A stretch of DNA of 64,000 nucleotides from Robertmurraya sp047302285 (GTDB lineage: Bacteria > Bacillota > Bacilli > Bacillales > Cytobacillaceae). The first letter of the stretch is position 1. Every line of letters starts with the position of its first letter. The notes under the pieces were generated by a model. That model worked only from the letters and a program-made list of their open reading frames with translations. It had not been told where the DNA came from and ran no database searches. The DNA is taken from the NCBI RefSeq assembly GCF_047302285.1, contig NZ_CP154845.1, positions 3,100,001-3,164,000 on the forward strand, written 5' to 3'. The position numbers and the translations under genes were made by a program. Positions 26,858 to 34,919 of the stretch are shown piece by piece.

Positions 26858-28333
26858 CTACTTTATCGGCAATTTAATATGAAACGTCGTTCCTTTTCCT
26901 TTTTCACTTTCTACTTCAATTTTCCCTTTATGTTCATCAATGATTCGATAGGAAACCATCAATCCCAAACCAGTTCCTTTTTCCTTCGTAGTATAAAAAG
27001 GCTCTCCTAGCTTTTGTAACAACTCAGGGCTAATTCCTTCTCCCTCATCTTGAATAGAAATATAGATATACCCTTCCTCTTCCTTCATGGAAATATGAAT
27101 ATACCCACCACTGCTCATAACTTCAATCGCATTTTTAATGATGTTTATAAATACTTTTTTCAATTGATTTGGTTCACAATAAATGGATGGAATATTATTC
27201 TTCAAATCTAACTGAAATTGAACATTATGTAGCACTGCTTGTGGACATAATAATTCGATCGTTTCCCTCATTATTTGGACTATGTCTTTTTCCAAATATT
27301 TCATCGCCTGTGGCTTTGCTAATACGAGAAACTCATTAATGATCGAATCAATTCGATTCAATTCCGTTTTTATCACCCCGAAATACATAGAATGATCATC
27401 GGCAATCGGATCCTCTAATAATTGGATAAATCCTTTTAGGGCAGTCATCGGGTTACGAATTTCATGGGCAATTCCTGCTGCCAGTTGCCCCACCACACTT
27501 AATGTATCTGATTTGCGCAAATGTTCTTCTATTTGAAGCTTATCCGTGATATCTCTGAAAGTGCTCAAATTAAGATTAGAAAATACATTCTGCTTTGTTG
27601 AATACTCGACATTTAAGGGTACGCCATTGTCAAGAGTAATCGCTAATATACCCGTTGCATGTCCATGTAAATCAAGCTGCTTAATATGCTCTTCTATCTC
27701 TTCTCGATTCACTTGTTTTTTTTCTAATATTTCAAGCAAGGAATGACCTACTAAATCTTCTTTAAGCCCTCTAAATAGCTTTTTGCCAGCCGGATTTACA
27801 TCGACAATTTCAAATTCATCATTCCATAGCAATAATCCTTCTAATGTCTCTTCAAAGATACTTCGAAATTTTCTTTCCCTTTCTCGTAACTCCTGTTCCA
27901 TCTCATAACGCTCGGTCACATTCCGAAAGATGGTCATGTGATGATCATTTATAGAATGGAGCTTTGTTGTAAATTCTAGAATTTTCTTTTGCCCATTCGG
28001 CATCAGGAAGACGAGTTCATCACGAATAGAATCCTTATTGTACATTTCATTTAGCACTCTAATCGATTTACTTGATTTACTATAAATAAAATCTTCTATT
28101 TTTTTATTTTTTAACTCTTCTTCACTGCTTTCAAAAATTCTACATGCAGATTGATTAGCCTCCACAATTCCCTTTTCACTACTCCAAAATATTATTCCAT
28201 CTAATGCTTCTACAAATAAATCCCGATATAATTCTCCCTGTTTTTGCACTTTTTCATTAAGTTTTGGCAATATGTCATCCTTTTTCACGGCTACTGATTG
28301 TAATTCAACCCTTTCTGACTGACTTTCCTTCAC
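26858..28333 (-). CDS. PAS-PAS sensor histidine kinase, KinE-like
   Basis: A 491-aa soluble kinase with no membrane helix. PAS-1 lies at about 35-145 (LFVEALDGIIFWSSEKGIVE), PAS-2 at about 155-270 (IFEETLEGLLLWNDEFEIVD). HisKA has AAGIAHEIRNPMTALKG, and HATPase has NIIKNAIEVMSSGG, DEGEGI and KGTGLGLMVSYRI. B. subtilis KinE (738 aa) has three PAS domains, so this is a shorter variant at the same locus beside ogt. GTG 28333 is used because AAAGGGGGG sits 6 nt upstream; the frame extends to TTG 28354. It probably phosphorylates Spo0F. Confidence 0.85.
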   Translation of the reverse strand: MKESQSERVELQSVAVKKDDILPKLNEKVQKQGELYRDLFVEALDGIIFWSSEKGIVEANQSACRIFESSEEELKNKKIEDFIYSKSSKSIRVLNEMYNKDSIRDELVFLMPNGQKKILEFTTKLHSINDHHMTIFRNVTERYEMEQELRERERKFRSIFEETLEGLLLWNDEFEIVDVNPAGKKLFRGLKEDLVGHSLLEILEKKQVNREEIEEHIKQLDLHGHATGILAITLDNGVPLNVEYSTKQNVFSNLNLSTFRDITDKLQIEEHLRKSDTLSVVGQLAAGIAHEIRNPMTALKGFIQLLEDPIADDHSMYFGVIKTELNRIDSIINEFLVLAKPQAMKYLEKDIVQIMRETIELLCPQAVLHNVQFQLDLKNNIPSIYCEPNQLKKVFINIIKNAIEVMSSGGYIHISMKEEEGYIYISIQDEGEGISPELLQKLGEPFYTTKEKGTGLGLMVSYRIIDEHKGKIEVESEKGKGTTFHIKLPIK

Positions 28334-28557
28334 CGTTTTCCCCCCTTTGTGCAAAGTAAATGCATCCTTTGACTACAAAACAATAGATCTCACTTCATCT
28401 ATTAAAAGAACTGAAGTTTGAAACCTCTGATCCTTTCATCTTTATGAGTATCGGGTAGACTGATATGCAATAATATTTCTAAATATAGTTTCTATTCTAC
28501 AAAAAGGGGAAAAAACCTCCCTAATTATGTAGAAAAATAGGGGAGAAATGCTAACAT

Positions 28558-28592
28558 GAAAAGACCGTCTCAACTGAAACGGTCTTTTCCGA
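28558..28592. terminator. Terminator after the oxidoreductase operon
   Basis: Perfect 11-bp stem GAAAAGACCGT/ACGGTCTTTTC, 10-nt loop. On the minus strand it ends the two-gene oxidoreductase operon. Confidence 0.85.
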
Positions 28593-28599
28593 AGTACGA

Positions 28600-30891
28600 T
28601 TATAGGAATGGATTCTCATTCTGTGCTTTTAATCGATTCCATCTTCTTTCAATTTCTTGCTCAAAGTTTTCAAGTATATCTTTATTTTCTTCCTTCAACA
28701 GGTGTTTCGTTTTCCCCATAAATTTTAGCCAATCCGTTAGAGCAATTTTCTTTTTCTTTGCTTCAGGATTATACGTGATCGTTGTTTCCCCTTGCTCCAC
28801 TTCGTAAAGGGGGAAGAAATTACAGTTTACTGCCGCTTCCATAATTGTGTTTCCATAACGATCTTCGGATTTCCAATTTAACGGACAAGTGATTAAGATT
28901 TTCCCATAGACAGTTCCGACATTTTGCGCATACCATTGTGCCTTCGCTGCCTTTTTCACAAGATCCTGAGGGAATGCCTCTGTTCCGGTAAAGACATAAG
29001 GAATATTCGTAGAGGCCATAATTTGCGCTGTATCCTTATGATGGAATGCTTTCCCTTGTTGTGCCTTACCTACATTAGTCGTACTTGTCATATTACCAAT
29101 GGGTGTTGAGTAAGACATTTGAGAACCCGTATTCATATAGCCTTCATTATCATACTCTAAAATGATCAACTTATGATTTCGAAGAGCAGTTCCAATCGCT
29201 GAACCCATTCCAATATCCATACCTCCGTCACCTGTAATCATGACGAATGTGACATCATCAGATACTTCAATCTCTCCTCTTTCTTTTAACTCTACGAAAG
29301 CTTCTAATGTACCAGATAACGTAGCAGCACCATTTTGGAATAAATTGTGAATGGTCGTTTGCTTATGGGATGTATGTGGATAAGCCGTTGTTGTTACATA
29401 AGCACATCCGGTTTGGAATAAAACAACGACATCTCCTTCTATCCCTTTAAAGAACAATTCCAATCCACCAAAAATCCCACAGCCTGGGCATGCACCATGA
29501 CCTGAAGCAATTCGTTTTGGTTTCGATGTTAAAGCCCTTAATGGTGGAATTTTCACCTTTAATTTATTTGTTTCTTCATCTTTTGTTACTTGAATAAGTC
29601 CTGATTTATAAACATCTCCATGCTGTGGTTCGATCACTGGTTTTAATGCATTTTCAATCTTACCTGGAACATGACCATAATAATCAAAGGATTTTTCGGC
29701 ATAGCCTTTTTCCATAGCGTCTAACGCCATTTCAAAGAAATGCTCCGCATCATCTGCATAAAAATCTTTTCCTCCAAGACCAAAAATTCTACTTAAAACA
29801 ATCGTTTTATTGTCTTTATCGTCCTGAAGTGCAGATTTAATCTCATGGGTTAAGTTAGGACCATTTGCTCCATAAGAGTCCGCTCTTTCCCCAACGAGCA
29901 GGGCCTTCACGTTTTTCAATGCATTCCGAATCGCTTCAGCAGGGAAAGGTCTAATAATATTTGGACTAATGACTCCCGCTTTTACCCCTTGTTTTCGAAG
30001 TTTATCTACAACATCTTTAGCTGACTCTGCCGCAGAATTCAAAAGAAATAAGGCTACCTCTGCATCCTCCATTTTATAAAGGTCAAGGACTGGATAGTCA
30101 CGACCTGAAAGCTTAGCATACTCTGCTACCACTTCTTGATACACTTCACCAGCTGCATACATCGCTTCTGATTGTTGAAAATGGTTGTTTGTTAAATCTT
30201 CCCCATTCATATGAGCACCAATCGTGACAGGCTTTTTCGGATCCCTTGCAAAATGATAATCAGTTGGACATTCTCCAACAAATTCTTGTACCACTTTCCG
30301 ATCCTTGAAATAAGCAACCTTGCGCTTTTGATGGGAGGTAAAAAAGCCATCATAAGCGACGATGACAGGCAGGCGTACTTTGGAATGCTCAGCGATTTTT
30401 AATGCCATAATATTCATATCATATACAGCTTGCGGTGTTCTTGCTGTTAAAATGACCCAGCCTGTATTTAAAGCATAATAAAGGTCAGAATGATCTCCTC
30501 GAATATCCAGTGGTCCACTAATGGAACGAGTCACTAGATTCATAACCATCGGAAAACGAGTTCCAGACTGTACAGGAAGCTGTTCTAGCATATACATAAA
30601 GCCGTTTGCACTCGTCGCATTGAATACCCGTGCTCCGGTTGCAGCTGCTCCATAACAAATTCCTGCAGAACCATGCTCTCCATCTGCAGCAATTAATTTG
30701 ATATCATGTTCCCCTCGTGACTTCATTTGATCTAAATATTGCGCCACTTCTGTAGAAGGTGTGATTGGAAAATAACCCATAATATGATAGTTGATTTGAG
30801 CAGCAGCCATTGCCGCCATTTCATTACCTGACTCAAACGTCATAATTTGCTCTGCTTTGATTTCTTCTAGTTCTCTTTCTAAAATTGACAT
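28600..30891 (-). CDS. 2-oxoacid:ferredoxin oxidoreductase, fused alpha-beta subunits
   Basis: 763 aa. Residues about 1-420 are PorA-like (FESGNEMAAMAAAQINY, YFPITPSTEVAQYLD). Residues about 460-700 are PorB-like with the TPP site GDGGMDIGMGSAIGTALRNH and a [4Fe-4S] set: CPGC in GHGACPGCG, the cysteine in FQTGCAY and that in ITCPLNW. The usual reaction is pyruvate (or another 2-oxoacid) + CoA + oxidised ferredoxin to acyl-CoA + CO2 + reduced ferredoxin. The ATG overlaps the upstream stop (TAATG). The fusion and high similarity to pyruvate enzymes distinguish it from KorAB, where gamma is fused to alpha. The substrate is not proven. Confidence 0.9.
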   Translation of the reverse strand: MSILERELEEIKAEQIMTFESGNEMAAMAAAQINYHIMGYFPITPSTEVAQYLDQMKSRGEHDIKLIAADGEHGSAGICYGAAATGARVFNATSANGFMYMLEQLPVQSGTRFPMVMNLVTRSISGPLDIRGDHSDLYYALNTGWVILTARTPQAVYDMNIMALKIAEHSKVRLPVIVAYDGFFTSHQKRKVAYFKDRKVVQEFVGECPTDYHFARDPKKPVTIGAHMNGEDLTNNHFQQSEAMYAAGEVYQEVVAEYAKLSGRDYPVLDLYKMEDAEVALFLLNSAAESAKDVVDKLRKQGVKAGVISPNIIRPFPAEAIRNALKNVKALLVGERADSYGANGPNLTHEIKSALQDDKDNKTIVLSRIFGLGGKDFYADDAEHFFEMALDAMEKGYAEKSFDYYGHVPGKIENALKPVIEPQHGDVYKSGLIQVTKDEETNKLKVKIPPLRALTSKPKRIASGHGACPGCGIFGGLELFFKGIEGDVVVLFQTGCAYVTTTAYPHTSHKQTTIHNLFQNGAATLSGTLEAFVELKERGEIEVSDDVTFVMITGDGGMDIGMGSAIGTALRNHKLIILEYDNEGYMNTGSQMSYSTPIGNMTSTTNVGKAQQGKAFHHKDTAQIMASTNIPYVFTGTEAFPQDLVKKAAKAQWYAQNVGTVYGKILITCPLNWKSEDRYGNTIMEAAVNCNFFPLYEVEQGETTITYNPEAKKKKIALTDWLKFMGKTKHLLKEENKDILENFEQEIERRWNRLKAQNENPFL

Positions 30892-31904
30892 TAGGAAATC
30901 CCCCCTAATACATATGGAAAGTCATGCTTTACTTGATTCTCTTCTGCAAAGCCTATTTTTTCCCGAATTTCTTTGAGTGCTGTAGTAGGACAAGCTTCCA
31001 CACACTTCAGGCAACCTTTACAAAATTGATAATCGATTCCCTTCAGAAACATTTGCTTTCGGCCTCGCTTGTCTTCGCCTTCTTCCCAAACAAAACAATA
31101 ATCTGGACAGACATTATCACAAGCTGCACAATGAATGCACTCGTCTTGATTTAACTCTGGTAAAAAGCCTTGCCTTGATCCACTTAAGTCTTTTAATATA
31201 CTATTCCCTTGAGCTGTAAGGACTCCACCAATCACTTGAGTTTCATAACCTAATAGAGGCTCTGGTCTACTAAACGTTTTACCGACTGCATCTGCAGGCG
31301 TTTCATATGTGCGAAATTGAACCTCGTGATACCCCCGATCAAATGTGCGAATATTGGGTTCTACTAAATGGGGATATTTTTTTTCAAATGTTTTTCGAAT
31401 AACAGATCGCATTGCATCTGGATCAAGGAAATCACATATACGGAAAAGCGCACCTAACATTGCTGTGTTCACCTTTGTCCGTTCTTCAACGGCAATACCT
31501 AGTGCATCCACGATTGCTAGCGTGCCATATTGAATTTGTAAGTCATCTTTGATTGCGGAAAAATCCCTCGTTGAGTTGACAAGAACAATTCCATCTGAGT
31601 TAAGTCCACTCACGACATCTACTGTTTTGTATAGGGCTTCATGAAACACACCGATAACATGTGGTTGTTCAATTGGACTATGATCGCGTATTTCCACCTC
31701 TTCATCACAAAAACGGATGAAGCTCTTTACTGGTGAACCTTTCTTTTCTGACCCGTAGGATGAAAAGTTTGACCCATTAAGCCCAAGTCCTAACACACCT
31801 GCTTCAGCTAACATTTTCCCTGCTAAATTTGCTCCTAATCCACCGATTGATTCTAGACGTATTTCGAAAAATCCCAATGAATTTTTCTTCGGTAAAATAG
31901 ACAT
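30891..31904 (-). CDS. 2-oxoacid:ferredoxin oxidoreductase, fused gamma-delta subunits
   Basis: A 337-aa protein. Residues 1-190 form a PorG-like gamma domain (FFEIRLESIGGLGANLAGKM). Residues about 255-320 carry two [4Fe-4S] motifs, CIHCAACDNVCPDYC and CKGCLKCVEACPTTA, equal to a PorD delta subunit. The two genes therefore encode all four subunits in two chains. ATG 31904 follows AGGGAGGG. Upstream lie an Fnr-like site (32005) and a pair of palindromes (32077, 32099). Its product ferredoxin links it functionally to FixABCX nearby. Confidence 0.9.
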   Translation of the reverse strand: MSILPKKNSLGFFEIRLESIGGLGANLAGKMLAEAGVLGLGLNGSNFSSYGSEKKGSPVKSFIRFCDEEVEIRDHSPIEQPHVIGVFHEALYKTVDVVSGLNSDGIVLVNSTRDFSAIKDDLQIQYGTLAIVDALGIAVEERTKVNTAMLGALFRICDFLDPDAMRSVIRKTFEKKYPHLVEPNIRTFDRGYHEVQFRTYETPADAVGKTFSRPEPLLGYETQVIGGVLTAQGNSILKDLSGSRQGFLPELNQDECIHCAACDNVCPDYCFVWEEGEDKRGRKQMFLKGIDYQFCKGCLKCVEACPTTALKEIREKIGFAEENQVKHDFPYVLGGIS

Positions 31905-32004
31905 AATCTCCCTCCCTATATGTACTGTATGAATAGTAATTTGAGCTTTTTAATGCTCTCATAAATCCCCAACTATTAGTTTAGATTAATTCTTTTCTGC
32001 TAGC

Positions 32005-32020
32005 TGTGATAAATATCAAA
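32005..32020 (+). promoter_or_regulatory. Fnr-like site upstream of the oxidoreductase operon
   Basis: TGTGATAAATATCAAA matches TGTGA-N6-TCACA at 9 of 10 positions and is centred about 108 bp before the start codon. The spacing is compatible with activation of a downstream promoter. Confidence 0.55.
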
Positions 32021-32076
32021 CATAACCAAAAAAAATTTGAAACAGATCAAAAAACATGGAATATGACAACAAAAAA

Positions 32077-32108
32077 GTTATATAACAGATTTTAATTTGT
32101 TATATAAC
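32077..32108. promoter_or_regulatory. Two identical 10-bp palindromes (GTTATATAAC) 22 bp apart
   Basis: GTTATATAACAGA occurs at 32077 and again at 32099, so the palindrome centres are two helical turns apart. This is a plausible dimer-of-dimers operator; the binding protein is unknown. Confidence 0.5.
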
Positions 32109-32320
32109 AGACAGAGGTTTGTTAATAAATTACAGAACCATTTCATGAAAAGTTCCGTTTTAAAGTATTACTCTTGCTATCAAAACAGCCTTTTAAATAA
32201 AATGGTTGGCCTTAAATCAAGTAACTAATATATGGGGTTCATTTTTCGGGAATATAAGTGATTGGTGTACTGTTTGATGCACTCTTTACAGTTTGCTTCG
32301 TGGAAAGTTTTTTTGATGAT

Positions 32321-32601
32321 AATAAGCGGAGATTTTCTACTTATAGGCTTTGCTCGGGTTCAGTGTCGGGGAATAACGGAAGATTTTCCGCTTATAGACC
32401 TTGCTCGGGTTCATTGTCGGGGAAATAACGGAAGATTTTCCGGTTATAGACCTTGCTCGAGTTCAGCGTCAGGGAATAACGGAAGATTTTCCGCTTATAG
32501 ACCTTGCTCGAGTTCAGTGTCGGGGAAATAACGGAAATTTTTCCGCTTATGCAGAGCAAAACCACCTATTTTCACGTTTTTGAAGTCAATAGGCGGAATT
32601 T
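32321..32601. repeat. Tandem 51/52-bp hairpin repeat array A (left part)
   Basis: Four units start at 32321, 32372, 32424 and 32475, and a partial fifth at 32527. Each has AATAACGGAA-GATT-TTCCGcTTAT (a hairpin) followed by a GACCTTGCTCGGGTTCA-type spacer. After the array comes a shared 3' segment with the hairpin CCTATT/AATAGG, cut by the IS110 insertion at 32601. The segment resumes at 34189-34254. Copy B at 35331 is intact. Confidence 0.9.
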
Positions 32602-32691
32602 ATACGAAAATTGATGCTGGTTGCTCAAAAAAAGCAAAAAAAGACCCCCTAAGGTCTAAAATTGTACTTTTTAAAAATGGGTTATAGGCAG

Positions 32692-33927
32692 CTAGCTGGT
32701 TTGTACTTGCTCTAACTGTATCGCATAACCCATTTTTTCTATTTGTTTTTTTAATTGTTCTAACGTTCTTTCTTTCTTATTTGGTAAATAATGCGTGCCT
32801 AATTCACTGTACTCTACTTTATCTGATAAGATGTGATAAATGATGCGAAGGTAGAGATGAGCGGTTGCGATAGCTGCTTTCTTTTCCCCTTGTCGTCGCT
32901 TTACTCGATGAAAGAACGCTGTGATTCTACAATCTTTTTTTCTATTTATTGCCCAAACGGATTGACAAAGCATCGCTTTTAAATGCTTGTTCCCTTTACG
33001 GGACTTCGATTTTTTTTTTACACCTGCACTTTCGTTATTTCCTGGACATATTCCAGCCCATGAAGCTAGATGGGCTTCTGTTTCAAATAGCTCCATGTTG
33101 GTTCCGATTTCTGCAATGATGCACGCCGCGACATCAGTATTAATGCCAGGAATCGTATCCAGGAGTTCAACTTCTTCTTCGTATGGTTTCAGTAGTTCTT
33201 GAATGGATTTCTCAAGATGTGTCACTTGTTCTTCTAAAAAAATGATGGTGTTCATGTGCATACGGATCATTTCTCGATGATGCAATCGTACCTTTCCATT
33301 TAAAGCATCTAGTAATTGAGGAACCTTTTTCTTCAGTTTTGTTTTAACCAAGGATCGTACTTGTTCTTCGTCTAGCACTTCGCCATTCATTAGTTTTTCT
33401 AGAAGAGCCCGTCCAGAAACGCCAAACAAATCAGAAACGAACGTAGTTAGTTTGATGTTGGCATCTTGTAATAACTTGTGAATACGATTCTTTTCGGATG
33501 TAATCATATGGACAAGTTTTTGACGATAGCGCGTTCGGTCTCGTAAATCTCGAATCTCCTGAGTTGGTACCATGCTCGCTTGAACGAGACCACATCGATG
33601 CAGTTGAGCGATCCATTGAGCATCCTTGATATCAGTCTTACGCCCTGGCATATTTTTAATGTGAGCTGGATTGGCAAGCGTGAGTTGACAAGATGATTCA
33701 AGAATGTTCCATACCGATTTCCAATAAACACCGGTACTTTCCATAGCTACCTCCGTACATTTGTGTTCTGCTAACCAATCTTGCAGTTGAAGTAACTCAG
33801 GAGTTGTGGTTCCAAAATTCTTGATTAACGGCTTAGGTTTTCGATCTAATGGACTGTTCAAAATACAAGCCGTAATCGATTCTTGATGAACATCTAAACC
33901 AGCACAACATTTTCGAATAGCATCCAT
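32692..33927 (-). CDS. IS110-family transposase (DEDD/RuvC-like)
   Basis: 411 aa. The N-terminal DEDD transposase domain carries GLDVHQESITACI (first Asp), VAMESTGVYWKSVW (Glu) and GRKTDIKDAQWIAQL (Asp, Asp). A central coiled region is followed by the transposase_20 domain with LLDTIPGINTDVAACIIAEIG and WAGICPGNNESAG, holding the serine expected near the C terminus. ATG 33927 with AGAGGAA upstream is used; the frame extends to 33957. The gene is intact, so the element may be active. The family uses an RNA-guided recombination mechanism in characterised members. Confidence 0.93.
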   Translation of the reverse strand: MDAIRKCCAGLDVHQESITACILNSPLDRKPKPLIKNFGTTTPELLQLQDWLAEHKCTEVAMESTGVYWKSVWNILESSCQLTLANPAHIKNMPGRKTDIKDAQWIAQLHRCGLVQASMVPTQEIRDLRDRTRYRQKLVHMITSEKNRIHKLLQDANIKLTTFVSDLFGVSGRALLEKLMNGEVLDEEQVRSLVKTKLKKKVPQLLDALNGKVRLHHREMIRMHMNTIIFLEEQVTHLEKSIQELLKPYEEEVELLDTIPGINTDVAACIIAEIGTNMELFETEAHLASWAGICPGNNESAGVKKKSKSRKGNKHLKAMLCQSVWAINRKKDCRITAFFHRVKRRQGEKKAAIATAHLYLRIIYHILSDKVEYSELGTHYLPNKKERTLEQLKKQIEKMGYAIQLEQVQTS

Positions 33928-34188
33928 GAAGATTCCTCTTTTCATTAATAGACTCACAGATTATACACTTTTAAGTAGTTGTAGTTTTATACACGTGCTC
34001 GAGGCAACAATCGGCGGTACTCGTAAGTGCAATAGGCCGGATTTTTCCTCGGGTTTAAAAACTCCAATATTCCGACGGCCTTTAATCTGTTACTAATAGT
34101 CTAGACAAAAAAATGGAAATATAATTCATTCGTGTGCTGTACACCATACCAATTTTCATATCTCGCGGTGACCATTAGGTCATGTTTG
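33928..34188 (-). ncRNA. Candidate bridge RNA region of the IS110 element
   Basis: This is non-coding sequence upstream of the transposase. It contains a stem AGGCCG/CGGCCT (34034-34039 with 34076-34081) enclosing a loop. One side of the loop (34030-34049) matches 18 of 20 bases of the insertion target in the repeat, and the other side holds CGGAAT. That is the kind of complementarity expected of a target-binding loop, but order and strand do not fit the published layout cleanly. It could also be a repeat remnant. Confidence 0.35.
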
Positions 34189-34254
34189 ATTTTTCCTGTT
34201 ATTTAAGCCTTTTTTAACGATGTTTACTAATTAACCGAAATTTTTCCTGTTATT
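34189..34254. repeat. Repeat array A, right part beyond the IS110 element
   Basis: ATTTTTCCTGTTATTTAAGC and the following bases match 35505-35572 with a few substitutions. This is the continuation of copy A after the insertion. Confidence 0.85.
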
Positions 34255-34256
34255 TA

Positions 34257-34919
34257 TTAGAGCCGACGCTTAATTTGAGCGCTTAATCGATATGAACCAA
34301 TTCTCTTGATCCCAGATGCCGGAATCAGCATATTTTTATCGACTAGTTGAGATAGTATTTTTCTAACTGTCTTGTCACTTTGACTCAAATATTTTTCGAT
34401 TTCTCTTGGAGATATTGCTTCTCCTTTTCGGATCGCAAACCGAAGCACTTCTTTTTCAACAAAGGATAAAGATGTCTGGTCGATTTCATCCCCTAACCAT
34501 TGACCAATCACTTGCTGAACAATCCGTTGACATCGACGTGGTTCATCTTTCACTTGATCATAAGAAAAGCGGATTAAGGTCCATCCATCAATCACCAACT
34601 GATTTTGACGATCCAGGTTGTCTGAAAATTGCCATCTGCTTATGTTTTTTAGGTGAGGTCCATACCCGTCAACTTCAAAACAAATCCGTATACCAGGACG
34701 AATATAAGCAAAATCCAAATACCTTTTGCCATCCTTGAAATCATCGACTTCATATTCTGGATGAAGATACTTGAAGTGATAAAATATTGGCCACCATATT
34801 TGCTTCAAAAACAGCATTTCAGCCTGTTTGTGGCCTTCTTGCAATCTCCGTAACCGTTCACCATTTCTTACCTGTAAGTGTGCATTTAAAAAGGAATGAT
34901 ATTCTTCTTCAAATCTCAT
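34257..34919 (-). CDS. DUF559-like endonuclease domain with C-terminal winged helix
   Basis: 220 aa. Residues about 65-140 resemble the Vsr/DUF559 PD-(D/E)xK nuclease fold: RYLDFAYIRPGIRICFEVDG, giving D...ExD, then WTLIRFSYDQVKDEP. Residues about 150-215 look like a winged helix (AISPREIEKYLSQSDKTVRK). Similar proteins in Bacillales are often labelled DNA-binding response regulators, though no receiver domain is present. It lies between two direct repeat copies; the stop codon is immediately next to repeat A. A role in DNA cleavage or in maintaining the repeats is speculation. Confidence 0.7.
   Translation of the reverse strand: MRFEEEYHSFLNAHLQVRNGERLRRLQEGHKQAEMLFLKQIWWPIFYHFKYLHPEYEVDDFKDGKRYLDFAYIRPGIRICFEVDGYGPHLKNISRWQFSDNLDRQNQLVIDGWTLIRFSYDQVKDEPRRCQRIVQQVIGQWLGDEIDQTSLSFVEKEVLRFAIRKGEAISPREIEKYLSQSDKTVRKILSQLVDKNMLIPASGIKRIGSYRLSAQIKRRL

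Larger units (their letters stand above)
31905..32320. other. Non-coding region upstream of the oxidoreductase operon
   Basis: About 415 bp of AT-rich DNA holding the Fnr-like site at 32005-32020 and the palindrome pair at 32077-32108, then featureless sequence up to the repeat island. A -10-like TAAACT (minus strand, 31979-31984) lies about 31 bp from the Fnr-like centre. Confidence 0.45.
32602..34188 (-). mobile_element. IS110-family insertion sequence
   Basis: The borders come from comparison with the intact repeat copy. The sequence 32540-32601 matches 35448-35508, and 34189-34254 matches 35505-35572, so about 1587 bp have been inserted into the motif GGCGGAATTTTTCC. Both junctions share ATTT, so the exact edge is uncertain by up to 4 bp. 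Only one gene is present. The non-coding part upstream of it is about 260 bp and downstream about 90 bp, which fits IS110-group organisation with an RNA in the 5' end. Confidence 0.8.

Noticed and set aside
32321..32550. CRISPR array
   Set aside because: The spacers are conserved, not unique, the unit is itself a hairpin, and no cas genes are present.
32262..32583. Plus-strand frames of 60-89 codons across the tandem array
   Set aside because: They merely translate the 51/52-bp repeat (recurring ITEDFPLIDLARVQ); no ribosome binding site and the phase shifts between units.
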